Shown piece by piece: positions 43,736 to 59,100 of a stretch of 64,000 nt of DNA; positions within the stretch are counted from its first letter, which is position 1, and each line of letters opens with the position of its first letter. The DNA comes from Caprimulgus europaeus. Its lineage: Eukaryota > Chordata > Aves > Caprimulgiformes > Caprimulgidae. The translations under genes and the position numbers were made by a program. Under the pieces are notes generated by a model. The model had not been told where the DNA came from. It made no database searches and saw only the letters and a program-made list of their open reading frames with translations. The DNA lies in assembly GCA_907165065.1 (NCBI GenBank), contig OU015530.1:44518965-44582964 (forward strand), in the 5' to 3' direction.

Positions 43736-46700
43736 AAGAGATTACAAACATATTGTGCTTATTTTGAGTCTAGATATTTTTTGAAGTTTCAGGAGGGCAA
43801 GGTGTCAGATTCTTTTCTACCACGTGCCAGAACAAGAATGTCCAGTCTATGGCCCATGATTTGATTCAGCCAGTCAAAAATATTCCATTTGTTCAAAAAC
43901 CCACTTAATGCCACTTTCTTTCTGGAAGAGCTTCAAACATAGGTGAGACCTTAATTATGGCAGCCATCTTTATGATAACTTCTTGCCAAAGATCCCTCTA
44001 GCCCCTCCCATTCACTCCCCTTTGCTGACACTCTTACAGAAAATTCATGAAACCAAAACCATTACAGACCCAAGAGGCCTGAAGCTGTATCATAGTGAGA
44101 TGGCTCTGGGAAATAAGTTGAGTCCTGGTTTCCAGTCCCTGTTCGCAACACAGCACAGACATTTTCATCCTGTTATACATGCAAAAGCAGATACTGCAGA
44201 TGGGTTCCAAACAGAGGTTTTCTCCCTTATGTAGAAACCTTTACATCAGTGCAGCAACAGAGTACATTACTTATCTTCTTACCCCTGCTTTTATTCTGGT
44301 CTAATTAATCTTACATCGCTGACGTCATGACAACCAGATTCAATGATGGAACAGCCCCTTCATAGTCTTGCCTTGAGCTTGATAGTGCATTCCCTTGGGA
44401 TGGGGTCAGATTCTCTCAGAACAGTGAAGGATTATTGCACATATCCTTCCACTCCACTGCATGAGTACTCTGGCACTGGACAGCTTTGGGCTATGCACAG
44501 CAGAATATGTCCTAGTTTGGTTAAGATATTAATGACAATCTTTTCGGTAATGGAAATGTGTAAACAAACTGTACTTAAGCTCAGGAGAGCCAACCACTGA
44601 AGCCATTCTGGGAAATTATTAGATCATCCAAAAGAATGCAACATGAGCCCAACATGACTAGTTTTTAAGGTTTCTCTTGTCATTCAAACCCTGTGCAGGT
44701 TGCAGGTTTACTTACACATGATGCTTCACTTAGGTGCAGAAACCTCTGCTACAGTCCCTGAAGAATTTTTTTTGGCTCCAAAGTATATTTAGTGACCCAA
44801 GGTACTTTCAGGCTTTATGCAGAGTGTTAGAAACCAGTTTGAATTTTCCCTTGAGATTTCAGTTTAACTGCTCTCACAGACTTGTCTAGAACCTTTCGTG
44901 GGTACCCACTACGGTTCCCAGATGCTATTCCAAAGGGGTAACAAGTCTCTCAGAGGTGCCACATCTATAGCAATGTTTCATATGTCTAATAACATGTATT
45001 GGATGCCGCTGTTTAGACACTGAGCCACTGAAGAGTGATTAAATCTCGGTTTCATTTGAATTTAGGCATTTGGATGAGAATAGTAATTCCCAAACTGTAA
45101 GGAGGTTTTGAGAATAAGCTTACCAAGGTTTAGTTCATGCTCAAAAACCAGAGTGAAACAGTCACAGAAAACAGTTCTCTGTTACTTTCATACATTACCT
45201 AACAAACCTTCATAGGACCCTGGTCAGGCTGGAATTATTATTAATGTATTTTTATCCTCATATGGTAACTAAGACAGAAAGAATTAGTCCAACATACATA
45301 AATTGGATCCTAAAAATGTTATCCACTTATTTATCCTTACAAACATGTATTTTGCATGCATCTAGGAATAGCAATTTAGATATCTTTGTTAGAAAATGCT
45401 GAAGTAAGAAACCAGTTCAGAAGAAGACATCTGACTGAAATACTGGATTCTCATGGTACAGTCTGACAACCCAAATAGGCTGGGCCAGTTACCAGCCTAT
45501 GTGCTGTTACACTGGTCATCATAATGGTATCCAGAGTAAATGGATAAGAATACCTTGCATCAGCTCCTGAAGTTGAGAAAGTAGGAAATTAAAAAACAAA
45601 AAACAAAAACAAAAAAAACCTAAACAAAAATGGGGGGAAAAAACCATACGGAAATTACAGAAACTTTTCTTCTATGATGTAGAAAAATGCTCTTTTTCCA
45701 ATGTGCTTATTACCTATGCTTTGATCCCAGTGTTATGTTATTACTGAGCCTGGGGAAAAATGATTTGAAAGACTGCAGTAAACTATCTCCATTAGAGTTA
45801 AATGTGTTTTAGGGAGCTTGTTTCTATTACAGAAACAGAAAGGAGGAATGTTTTTTCACACAGGAGGTGTTGAAAGGCAGGTCTGGTCTGACATGCCAAG
45901 TTGTATGTATGACTACAATTGTCCTGATGCTCTACCGAGGAAAGCACAGAGAGCTGCAGTAGAGGTGGTGGAGCTGAGCTGTGTGTACAGCCGAGGGAGG
46001 CTGCTGAGCACATCTCCTGTTTTGCTATGATTCAAGCAAACAATTAAAATTTTTAACCTCTCATAGAAGTGCCAGGTCAAGATCATGTGGCAATCAAAAG
46101 GATGGTTGTTTCCATTCCTGCTTCAGTAGGGCAATTTTATTTTATTTTTTTACATTCAAAGAAAAATATTGGTGGAACAAAAATTATTTTCAGGCTGAGG
46201 TGGTGTAGAGGCACATGAGCCTCAGGGAGCGCAGTCAGGCACCCCAGGTTCCCAGCAGGTCCCATGGGGATGATCTCCTTGCCTTGACCAGACGTACCTC
46301 CCTCAGGGCAGGAGGACTCACACTTGCTGAGGATTGCAGGTGGAGAATCCAATGTCTCACAGAGTAAAGTCAACTGCAGAGTGGTTAATGGCTCAGTTTT
46401 AGTGTTCCCTTCTTTTTCTATGGCCACCATTACCATCAGTAGTTTAGTGTTTATGTTCAACTATGCTCTCTAACAGCAAGAGATTAATTGCCCACTCAGA
46501 TACCTGAACAAGGAGCCACGACCTTCAGTACAAGAATAACACCAGCAGGAAAAGCAGCTCTTCCCCAGCACCCTCCTTCTCACTCTTTTTCCTCCACCCT
46601 CTCTCTGTTGCAGTAAGATTTCTCATTGCCAGGTAATCTGCAGAACTACCACTGCTTTAAAGTACGGAGTGTGGTAGAGCAGAAGGAGGGCATGCTATCT

Positions 46701-49700
46701 TTTAGCACATGACTATAGTCCAGCGGCGATAATCATTTCAAACTACCTAGGAAAAAATAAGCAGTATAATAATGTTAGTCAGGTAGCTTTTTCTACCTTA
46801 TCAACACCTGCAGACACAAACCTGCACTGACAAATGCTACACCAGAGGGTAGGATAAGTGGAATTAGAAAATATTACCTTAGGAGCTATTTGGCTCCCAA
46901 ATGTGATATGCAACAGTAATGTAGATAGCATGGAAAAACAGACAATAAGTACAGCTTCGAATTCAAACATGACCTTCAAAGAGCTTTTTCTTAGAAACAC
47001 AGAGTAAAAGCCCTAAACCTTTGAAAGAGCATGACCAAACAATAAGCCCTCAACTTCATGTATACCTCTGAGGATTCTTTCTCAATAATGGACTCTCATA
47101 AGTCTTTTATCACTATTTTAAAGACTTTATTTATCAAATTTGAAAGATATCTTCTCTTTGCCCCATTTTTATCACAGTCTCAAGGTATCTTATCAATATT
47201 CACTCAGCAAGCACAAGCATATTTCTAAGCGACAGTACAGAACAGTATGTGATAAACTGGAACATTTTTGCAGCTCAGACCAATGTGCAAGATAAACGCT
47301 TATAGGCTCCTGCAAAAGCAGCAGGGTTTTGGCTGAAACGTCAGAAGCAACTATTTTATGGGGAGTGATTCATTAAGCTGACACTTCAAAAACTGGAGGA
47401 GCTGTTCCAGTGCTCCAAGCTAGGTTTGAAAAACCTAGACTCCCTTGAACTGTAGGTTCAAAACTGGCAGAGTCTAGTAACCCTACTCTTACTCTTCCAA
47501 GTGTGACAAACTCTGCTTTGTGAAGTTTAGGAGACAATATTTCTGTAAAAATGAGTTGCATTTGCAATTCACAGACAGTAGAGAGTAATGACAGTTTTTA
47601 TGAGAGAAAGGGATGTTTCCAGACATTTTTGGTCAAAGTTAAATAATTATTCTCTTGCAGCACTGAATTTCAAGAGTGGGTAGAGAAAATTCCTGTATGA
47701 ATATAATTTGAGAATTCCCTAGTACGAAATCTGCTTACAAGAGAAAAAAAAATTGTGATCATTAAATACATCCTTTATTAAGCAGATAATTCAAGTAACT
47801 ATATTAAGTTTTACTTGATATATGAAATAAATATGAATTAAATAAACTGCCAATATGATTTTGCAACTATAACTTCAGTGTAGAAATTGGACAGTTGAAT
47901 CAGAAATTATTACATTTGTAGTGAATCTTCATTGCCATCAGCACATACTGTATGAATGCATTTAAGCTATATAAAACATCTGTAGCTGAAATATAAGACA
48001 AATAAAAAAGCATGGAAGATGACCAAAGAAAACAACCTGTGAATAAGCAATCAAAAAATAATGTTGAAAGGATTAATTAAGCTATGTAAGACCTTGTTGG
48101 TGGCCAAAAGTTAAAATCAACCTGATGATTAATGCTATAGCAAATAAGAAATAGAGGGATAATGCTCTGCTCCCTCTCTTAACAATGATACTCTACAATG
48201 GCTAGAAGAACAGCCAGTGGAAAAAAAACTAATACCAACATTACATTCTGGAAAGTGGATAAAGTTTTACCTTGCACTAAAGCAGCAGACAGTACTTTGA
48301 TTTAAGCATTCTCTGTATTCATCTGCTAGATAGCCAAGACAGACCATTACAAAATTGATCTAAGACACATCATGATTCAGTAAAATGATTATTTTAGGAC
48401 ATAATTTTTGTTTATTACACTTGACACATTACTATGAGTTTTAAATGATACAAATTGTATGTGTATTGACCAAAAAACCCCAAGAGTTATTCAAAGGGAT
48501 ATTATAGAACCAAAACTTGACACTGAGATGCATCCAGTCCATTACAATAATTTTTTTAGACAGTGTGTTTAGGTTCTTTGTCTGTCATTATTGCAGTGGA
48601 AACCATGGTGGCCTCATAAAAATTAAGGACTAGCCCTAGATCCAATTACATAGTGCTAACCAGCTCAAAGCCTCCTGCTGTGATGATATACAACATTTTT
48701 CCTGCTAGTGTCTTTTATACAGTTAATACAAGACATACAGTATCACTGGATTATAGAACTTGTGAGGCCTTCTTATTCTGAGTAAAAACTTCAGCAATTA
48801 TCTATGAGCAGAAGAGCTAATTTACTGCAAGCCTGTTAAATGCATGGGTTAACTCCTGTGCTTGGGAAAATTGGGGGTGGGGAGGAGGTGGCTTGCTGGG
48901 GGTGACAGGGCTGACCAATCTCTAAGAATCAATTCATGTCATCAACTTGAGAAAGGTAATCAAGTGTTACATCTACATTCCCTAAACAAGTTCTAATCTA
49001 CTGAAGGTTTAACTACAGTTGATTTAATGAGGCTACTCTGAGAACCGGAAAGAAGTTTGGGGATTTTATTTAAGAAACAGTAGATGTAGGAGCAGACACT
49101 TGGGATTTGATAACTGAGGACGAGAAGCCCTTGTTAATCATGTCTTCCTAGAAGTCAATAATTAAAATCTCAGTTTTCCTCAAGGAATTCTTCCCTCACT
49201 GTGCCTGCAAACAGTGCCTGACAATTGTCATATGACTTTCAGGTTAAATGTTTTAGTCTCTAGGATAATAATTTAATAGGTCTTTTATTCTTCAGAAGTC
49301 TGCCAAATTAATTATTAGAGATACATAAAAAGGGGCATTTACTGCAGAATATATCTGCTATAAACAGCTTGGATCTGTTCTGGCTTTCAAAATAGATTTA
49401 GCTCTCTCGGAGTGAAAAAGTGGTTCTGTTCTCATAAACCACCTTTTAGAAGTGGATGGGGGAGCACATCAGTACAGTCCAGGAAATTTTGGTTTGGGGA
49501 ATACATTCATGGGCTCATGGGTTTTCGTGACTATGTAATTTTTTTCAAAATACTGCCTCTATCAGTAAGCAAAACCCAAAATATACAAGAAACAGCGTCA
49601 TCATGGATAACTTGAGTTTAGCAATAATGGAGCTGAGCCATTCATAGTTCCTATATAAATGTTTCCTACATGGATTCTGCCATTCTCATCTTGTTAAATA

Positions 49701-52682
49701 TATAACCAACTTTGTTTGGGGTGAGAAAGAGAAATAAAAGTGACACCCATCCAACCACTGCATGTAGACACATATGATAATGCTTCACACTGCTTACTGG
49801 GACTTCACAAATAGTTTAAAGACATTTTTGTTTCTTGTTCTTACCTTCAAATATGTCCGTTGCGGGAAGAAACAATAGGGAATTGTTGAATTATTGGTTT
49901 ACGGAGTGTTCTCTTGAAGCTATCCTGGGTTCTCACTGTAAGATAGGAACCTACAGCTCACTCCTCAGCTGCTACCAGGGAACCAATATAATTACAACAT
50001 GAAGAATAAAACAAATAAAATAATAAAACAAATAACAAATCAGTTCCCCATTGATAGCAATAGGCAAATATCTTTCCTCTGCATTATTTCAGGTTCTTTC
50101 GTAATATCAGTCCATTATATCCAAGGCTACTTTTAAAAGGCTGCTGGTAATAAAGACAACCTCAAACCAAGTTCCTTTTTTTTCATAAAGATTGTTGTAA
50201 GCTATATATAATTTTCTTTTGATTATCTCAACAGGAAATAAAAATGCAATAAAAAAAAGGAAGAACAGCAAAATCAAGTACACCTATTTTATTTTCCATT
50301 TCTCTTCTCACTTGTCATTTATTTTCCCTCATGGAGGCCACTAAGGTTTTTAATATATTTGAATCAAATAATCGCAGTCCTCCAAGATCATTAACCATTG
50401 AGGATTCATCTACTTCTGCTCTCATACTGGATATGGTAATGTAGATGTAGATTTCTGGTGCTGTGAAACACACTTTTCATTTCAGCCAACTTTGCTTTCA
50501 GACATACTCTTGAAAATTAATTAGTAAAGGAAAGTGCACACCCACCACCCCCATTTGAGATAAGCCCAAATCAAATATACTGATCCAATTCAACATACTT
50601 CCCAACTTGGAGAAACTCCAGAACACACTGTATTAGATTATTAGTACACCTTCCACTTTCCCAACTCTTTTTTTGTTGGTTTGGTTTGGTTTTGTACCTC
50701 CATCAGGGAAATTGCTTACACTGCAAGGATTATTGTCTCCCAATAATGTGAATAGTTAGTTTAACAACTGGGCATTTAATGTACTCACATCAGCACATCA
50801 TAGTGGGAAATGTGTGGCCAATAACCACATGGGGTTAATACATGCTAACTTTGATGATCTCAAAACCAGATATTCAGCTGGTGTTCATCTGAATGCATCT
50901 TCACTTCATTCTAGGAAGCAATGCCAATCTATATCAGCTGAGAATTTGGCCTTTCATCTTCTTTCTTTTAAAAAGCTAGAGCAGAAACAGCTAGAATGAG
51001 TTCTTGGTAAAGTTTTAATCTCATTGATATTAAATATGACCCCTCTAAGCAGACCCTTCATAATTTCCAGAGACTTAATATTTTCTAAATATTTTTTCAC
51101 GAGTAAATACTAATGACTTTGTGACACCAGAATGGGAAATGAAAAAAATATGTTCTTGCATGGAAAAAGATGTGTCAGAAACACCAAATAAATGAATTCT
51201 AGCTTTTACAAGGATTCCTAACTTTTTAATTTTAACAGTCAAGAAAGATGCATGCCTTCTGCCCTGTCTGGAGGGAGATAATTACCTCCTACTATACCTG
51301 GGAGCTGTTCAAAGTGATAACCAGAAAAATGTTTTTTAAATTAAAGGCATACTTTGCAAAGAATGACATTTTGGGCACAATAGTGATTCATAGCAGACCT
51401 CAGCTTGCTTCTGAAATACTCAGAGATTTTTTCCCCTAGCATAGGGAATTCAATATATGTGAAGTAGAGTGAAGATTAGTCTTGACTATGAGGTCCTATT
51501 TAATTCTGTGGGACCTCAAGAACACTATTGCAAGCAGGTTCTGCAGGCTCGAGTGCACCACAGAATTCAAATACTTGCAGTCAGAAGAAATTGAAACTGT
51601 TGCATAAAGAAATGGAAGAGACTAAGCAAATGTGTTATTGTTGCTATTTTGTCAAAGACTTAACAGTTTTGAAGAGCATCCCCTAGTTGTTGCTACAACT
51701 CTGAAAAAAAAAACCCATGGAAAATGATGAAAGAAAGGAACAGCAAGCAGTAAGGCTCGTCCACATAAAGACACCACATAAGTAGAGGTGATATGGCAAA
51801 AGCCATGGGAACCAGAGAAAGTGGGAAACCAAACAACTTTGCCAAAAAGATCTGGAATGTCAAACTGAAAATAACCCCTCAGAGCAGGACCTCAGGTCTC
51901 CTTGAAAGGTTGTTGAGAGAAAGGTGATTATGATGTTGGTCTGATTTCCCACAAGCAAAATGCATAATCTGATCAATTCTGTGTTAACCTGAACTCATGG
52001 AAACAATCTGAATTCAGTCAAGCTATGAGTTAGTGACCATTAGTTTGCTATTGGGTTGTGAGCTTGAAAGTAAAATATTTGCTTTTTATGTGTTGCTGTT
52101 GTAGGCAGGCTACAAATATAATGAGGGAAAGTGAAGAGAGAAGATCAAGATTTTCAAGAGAGATACAGTTCAGATTAAAGGGTTTCAGAATTACAAGCAG
52201 ATGATATGTGAATAAGTATAAAAGTGATTTAATGTTTGCAGTTATATTATAGAGAAAGTGGGTAACATATGCCAAATTGCAGTCCTCAGCCCAGAAAATT
52301 TCAACATCTCTGAAGTGATCACTCTGACTGTTTCAAAGACTCACGCATGAGCAAGAGTATGTCATTTACTCCTGTTGATAAATTGACTCTTCAGCTGCAA
52401 AACTGCCCTTTGGCTGTGTTTAGTCATCATTACTAAAGGTACAGAGATGGCAGGTGTCATGCACTTCGAGCAAGTGCATTCAACTAATAAGAAAGTGAAC
52501 TAGTGCTGAATATTGCTACTGAACAACAACAAAAAATTATTCAAAGAATAAAAGAAGTCAGAGAAGATAGGTAGGTGGGTAGGTGGATATACTACATGAA
52601 TAATCCCATCCTGCTGAAGTAGAATGATGGGATCATCTAATAGAAAATGTAGATAGAAACTCAATTTTGTCTTCAACAGGAC

Positions 52683-52701
52683 AAAGGCCTTGAAGGCCTT
52701 T
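52683..52701. repeat. Near-perfect palindrome
   Basis: AAAGGCCTT, a single central G, then AAGGCCTTT: a 9-bp perfect inverted repeat around one base. Confidence 0.8.
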
Positions 52702-53106
52702 CATTTAGCTCCTTCATAGTATAAACAAGTCAAGTATTTAATGTTAAAAAGATAATGCTTCTTCCCTGTCTCTGAAGCTTTAACTCTTGAGGTGAATGTT
52801 ATGTTCCTTGATGCTTCCACTTGGAAAGAGAAATCAGGGAATGAGATACCAGGTAGTATCCCACTAAAGACAAAAACAGCTGGAAAGGTAGAGACACAAA
52901 AAAAGTAATTGTTTATGTGTGATCAGTTCCTCCAGGTATTATTTAGCTTTTGATTATCTATTTAATGTATTAATGTAGGCAGTTTTTCTGTTCATTTGCA
53001 TGACTAACTATGCTAGCACAAGTCTCAGACATCCAGAGATGGCAGTATCCACACAGAGGCCCTGTTTTGGGCTGCAGTACTTTTTAAAAGCTTATTTCCT
53101 GGATTT

Positions 53107-53134
53107 AAAAAAAAAAAAAGGGGGGGGGGGGGGG
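53107..53134 (+). repeat. A13/G15 homopolymer junction
   Basis: Thirteen A bases (53107-53119) directly followed by fifteen G bases (53120-53134). The G-run is the longest in the window. Run lengths of this kind are prone to sequencing and assembly error. Confidence 0.9.
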
Positions 53135-56100
53135 TTGTTATGAAGTGTTCAAATTACTGATGAAACTAATTTAAAATAAGTTACAAAGATACAGGAAAAG
53201 TTGCAAGATTAAATTGTCTTTTGGTAAGCACTGAAAGCAGAGTAAAGCGTGTAAAGATGGGCGACGCTTATCCAGATCAGCTTTAACGGATCTCAGTAAA
53301 GCTTGCGCTGCTGCAAATGATTAAGTTAAAAACATGCCAACATACTAATGGTTCTGCATATTAACACTGTTAACTACTCACAAGATTGAGGAGGGATTAT
53401 TACCTGACATTTTCATGTCCTTCCTGAACTCCAGAGTGTGACAGTTTGAATTAAAACAAAGTTATCTCTGTCAGGAAAGGATGAAATAGAAGCGACAAAT
53501 ACTTAATCAAACCAGAACTTGGGATGCTGAATTGGGGCTGAAGGTGATTACAGTCACCGGTGATGGAATGTTATCCACCTATGTGTTATATTGGTGAAAA
53601 ATATTAAGTTATTAGTTTGAAATTTGTGAAGTGATTCATCCAAGAATCTTACATTATGATGACAAAGGAGAGATTTACTGTATTTGTATCCAAAAAAGAC
53701 TGAATATCTCTGCTTGGACTCTGAAAAGCACCACAATAAGAGATAAGAAGCTTAACTAAGCCATGGGTAGAGGGGACACTAAAAAGCAGACCCTGGAGTT
53801 CCGCTTCAAGCTGAATCAGGACCAACACACAGACTGCTAAATTTTGCAAGCTCTTTCAAACTGCCTTGGCAAAAATCCTATCAGATTAACTGATTATTGT
53901 AAGCTTTCTACATCTTTTAGTTAGTAGCAATCACATGAAATCAAGGAGTTCTGTCAGGTTTCCCACATTTGATAAAAAAAATCTCGGGAGAATGGTTACT
54001 CTGTGATATCTGAGCTAAAAAGTAGCTGGATCCAGTTCTGAACATGTACAAAATCTGCATTTTTTACTGAAGTGCTGGATATTTGAAAAAAGCAAATGAG
54101 TACCTGTGAGGATGTCTTTCCCCCGCCCCCGTTAGTTATTTCCTATTAATCTACAGTATACAAACTATCTGAGGCATCCTTCCTATGTATTAAAATTAAA
54201 TATATATATATACGTTTGGGTGATAAAGAACAAATGTGTTCCTATGTCTCTGGCTGGCATTGAGACTGGTACAAACAGCATTTGATTCTTGTTGGTTTTT
54301 CCCCTCAAATATGCCCATCAGGATTTTCTTACCTTCTGCTTTTTGTCTCTAATCCTTCCAAAAAATGCATCTCCTGCAGTTCTCAGGAAACCCTGAGTGG
54401 TATATTCTGTAACAAAACTTCAGTCTTCAGCAGAGCTCTAGGAAGTGGATGACCTCTTCTCTGTAGCTGAAGTGCTGCTGACCAGATGACTCACAGAGGA
54501 AGCACAATGTTGACACAGACATACAATGCTGTTGAAAAGATTCTGTTTAACAAATGTTTATTTACTCAGGAACTTGGTACCACATTAGCACTTTTGTTCT
54601 GACTTGGGATTCACTGATTATTTCCAGAAACCCTGACCGCTACCAGAGTAACAGCATTAGAAATGCCTAAAACCAAACATGCGTTAGAGAGTCCCATATA
54701 CAGCTGGGCTGTCTGCTGGATAACTTAGCCACGCTGTGCTTTTAAAAACTAAATGAAGTTGGGAAAAGGTCCAGAAGTTCAAAACATTTGAGCCACAAGT
54801 TTTTATTGGCTTGTCCACCAACAAACACCTTCATCTAAACGTATCTACTGTGCCACTTTGTTGACAACAGTGTGGCATAACAGTGGACGTGCAATAAAGC
54901 CGGTATTCTCTGAGTGAAAATTTGTGACTCAGTCATTGAAATCCTATGTGGTTTAAGCCATTCAGTTTGTGTTTCTAGCAAGGTGTAGGTGCTCCTTGTG
55001 TTTTCACAGCATTTGGAAAGAAGCCATAAGACACAGATGAAGGAACCTAGTGAGCTAAAGAGAGATATTGTAAATACCGTTCCTCCCACTTGGGGATGAT
55101 TCCATGTGCCACTATGGGAAGAAATATTTCATTGGTATTCTGCAGGCATTGCAGGAAAATGCTACTATTACAATAGCCTGGATCATAAACACAAAGGGAG
55201 AGAGAGAGAAAGGTTTAGTTCTCATCTCCCAGTCTAAAGGATAGTACAAAACAAAACTAGGAAATAAGGCAATACCAGTCCAATTAAAGCCTACTGAAGT
55301 GAATTGAAAGATTTTTGTTTATGTCAAATGGTGTTGGATCTGTTCTTTTGTGATTCTGTGCCCCTGTTTGTGGGGTTTTTTTCTGGAACACAGCACCACA
55401 ATAATCTTTATGCTGAAATGCATTCCACTCTATCATATTTTAGAGAGTGGGGATTAAAGCCACAGGGACACAATATTTCACGTTGCCTAAAAGATGCCCA
55501 AGGGAAAGTGAAGGCTGGGTGGTCAAGACAAGTGGTAGTAGCTGTCTTTCATTGAATCTTGACTGTCTTGCAAAGCATGTAAATTCAATTTTATTTATGG
55601 ATGTGAAGTCTTAACAAGGAAAAAAAAAAAACCAACAGACTGAGCCTCTCTCAGGGGTATGAAATTAACCTATGGAACTATCACATGGTCATTTATCTGC
55701 TTGTACAAGTAAAATGAATGTGGCACAACACACTTTTTCCCTCTTCTGCTTGACTGAACTATTTTCACAACAAACCAATTAAATAAGAAAAATCAAGCTA
55801 AGAAACAGTATCCAGCATACTCTGTGATTATTTGTAGGACTCAGTATTTTCCTCATAGCAGACTGGCACTATCTGAAAGACATAGCAGAACTCAAGCTTT
55901 CTCAAAATATGAAGGCTGCCCACAGAATAATTTTCTTTAATACTATTGCTTCTGTTCGAAGGTGTACCTTAACTAAGGGAAAAACCTCATATGTCATTAT
56001 ATATGGGCAAAACTCAAAGGTGTGATATTAACATTTGCTCAGCCAGTCTTTCCGAAGTAAAGAAGATAACACGCCAGTTTTGTTTTCCACCTCCAATTTT

Positions 56101-59100
56101 TTTTCAATGTCTACATTCTCCTGAGGCTGGGAATACTATCTTCAATGGGGGCTTTTTTGTTGCAAAACCTGGAAGTTAGAGCAAAAATGTCTTGTGCCAG
56201 CTGCATAGTCACTCAAGGTAAATAACTCAAAGTGTTGGCTTGATAGCTTTTAAACATGTTATGCTAATTACTACTGAAACAGAAAAGCATCAGGCAAAGC
56301 TAAAGAGATCGTGTGCAGTAAATTCATTGCCATCAGTGAATGCAATAAATCATCAATGGAGTAGACTAGAATGAGGATGCAACAGATAGGAAATGTCCAC
56401 AGACAATCAGTTGGTTTCCTGGAGCATTTCTGTTGAGATAAGATTAAAGACCAGTTCCACAAACATATCCTCAATGGCAAACCCTGTTCTACCTATATAC
56501 TGAAATCTGAAGCTTTACTTTAAAAAAAACCTACTAAATACCTTAAATGCCACCTAAAACTTCAGACATCACTACAAATATCTCCAAATATGACTTTACA
56601 GCGGTATATTGAATCTGATTCTGTGGCTTCAGAAGAAGCCACAGAATGGGCTTTCTTTTGGCACAAAACTACTTATGTCAGTTTAAGATGTGCCTGTAAA
56701 GCCACAAGCTCGTGCTAAATTGATTTGCTTAACGTCAAATATAAGCCCACCTACAAGCTGCCCCCATCTAACTAAACTGAATTAAGACAAATTAGTCTGA
56801 CTTCTGTCTAGTCACAGGCTCTGAGTACAAAGGCAACTGTGTATGTGGTGGAGCAGCAGCCACCAGTGCCCTTAGAGATTTCTCGCTCTGCTCTAAAGTG
56901 GCAGCTGAACTGCTGATTACCCTAGATAGCTAAAGAGTTATTAGCAACGGCCGAGGGAAGTGTCTAATGACAATCAGTGCCTTGATCTGCAGTTATTTAT
57001 TGGAATTTTGGACTGGACCATCCTTGTACTATTTTTATTGTTGAATGTCTTATGTGAAGACTGGAAATGTCTGCAGGACATACTGGTTAGCTTCCTTAAT
57101 AGCCTGTTTAATCTCCTTTTTTTTATGATGCACTTCTAAAAATACACAGATAGTAAAAATAGATGGCTTTTTTGGTTTGTTTTTAAAGGCAAGAAGGAGC
57201 CTGTACAATGCAGAATCAAAATGTTTCCATGTCTTTAGTGATTGTCACTGTCAGATCTATAATTGCAAAGGCAATCAATACAGGCTGCCTCAAGCAGTAC
57301 TCTTGAAGGAAGATATCCCTTGACAAAGCATATGGATCTAGTATATAGCTATAAAGAATTGCACAGGTCGCCAATAGAGATGAAATTTCTATTGGCATGA
57401 ATTGTTTTATTAGATGCAAATCGGTTTTCCATCTATGTGGCCCAACGGGATGAGTTAAGGAGAGATTTTCAGCCACTGAATTTCCTTGCTATTGTGACTT
57501 TAATGCAGATGGTGGGCACTGTAATCAAACTTTTTGGAACAAACACCTTTGTTTAATGTTATTAAAAAAAAAAAAAATCTCGCTGCTGGAATTTTGTAAT
57601 TTCTGTGATTGGGGCTGCATAGTTGGTGATGAGTTACAGTGGATTTCTCATCTCCTTCATAAAACAGCAGTAACATACATGATTAGGACTAAGTGTTCAG
57701 TGCTCACTTTTTAAGTGTTTGTTATTAACAGAGAGGCTTTCATGTCTTCCACCTAGGAAGCCTTTTACAAATATTAAATACATTTCAAAAGCACCAGAAT
57801 TATGAGGTAGATAAGGATTAGGAACAGATTTAGCAAAAAGCAAGGTGAGTTGTTTTTTTCTCCTACTTAGCACTACCTGGTGTAGCACTTCCTATTGTAA
57901 CATGTCATGGGACATGGAGGGAGGTATTCAGCTGCATCTGAGGTCTCAGAGATTTCAGCATGCTTTCCTTTTAAAATATAAAAAAAATAATTTTTTTTCG
58001 AAGAGAGGTACAAAAGACACATCCTCATCCTACTGGAATACATTGGACCCTTGTTTTAAATTTCAGTGTGACAAGATGGTGATTTTAAAAGGGTAGAATA
58101 TACCACACCTAACTTCAGTACGCTAAAAATCAGCTGCCAATCATCTAGACTTTGTTTAAGGCTGGGACCAGGCTCACCACTCAGTTTTGAACCCTTTTTT
58201 AGGATAGGCAGGAGTTCTTTGTGTAGGTGGTTCCTCCTTATCTGACTCAGGAATATGTTTATATGACTAACTTATCCTAGACACTTAACTTTTAGACAGC
58301 TGATGTTAGATAACATAAATCCCACCCTGAGTGGAGTGCACATGTCCTAGAGACACACATCCTAGCAAGCAGCATGGCTGGGATAGGAATTTATGAGTTT
58401 CTATTTCTCAATCTGACATTCAGTAAAATGTGTTATGAGGAACTAAATTATTATGCTAAAGATATTATAGAAACTGCATTATTTTGTTCATTTTTATTCA
58501 CAAAGGAAAAAAATATTAAGTAATCAAAAAGATTTTAAAAATAAATCAATGGAACAAAATAAACTTGTCATTTCAATGTTATTTCAGTGGATGGGGTTTT
58601 GGTAGCAGCCACACCTTTGGGAGACCCTCTCCTACCCAGCCATTGCTAACCCTCTTTTTTTTTACCCCACTTATGGCCAACTGAGCTCATGGAAGAGCCT
58701 GTGTTTGGGTAGCAGTGTGTGGGCAAGAGGCTGGAGGGAGGGAGGGAGTGCAAGAAGGAGCAAACTCCTTCAGCTCCCTTTTGCTGAAGCTCCTGTGTCG
58801 TAAAGCTACATTCAAGTGCTGCTGGTATTTCCTCAGCCACCAGCTGCTTTTACCTCATAAAGGGGCTTGATTGCTTTGTTCGTTGAGCCTGGCCGCTTAC
58901 TTGGCACATCCATTATTTTTAACAAGGATTGTTATTTTCTTTGGAGCCAGGACATCCCTGTTGGCAGCTGCTAACACCTTTCAGCCTAACTGTATCCTGC
59001 TAACATACGGCTTTAAGTGTGGTCTGCATATGTATATGCAAGCACAGTCCCTGCTTCAAAATGTCTGCAACCTCACCATCAAACAGTATTAAAATCTGTG

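Larger units (their letters stand above)
42801..53106. other. Long unassigned non-coding stretch
   Basis: About 10 kb with no gene, LTR or CR1 tail that I recognise. It has a small tandem repeat at 43672-43735, A/C-only tracts at 45592-45645, a T/G counterpart at 50668-50697 and a near-palindrome at 52683-52701. ORFs are below 110 codons. Confidence 0.45.

Noticed and set aside
44900-45115. Possible reptile-type repeat with a 'tttaggcatttgg' word
   Set aside because: Only one short word matches and the order of other words is not convincing.
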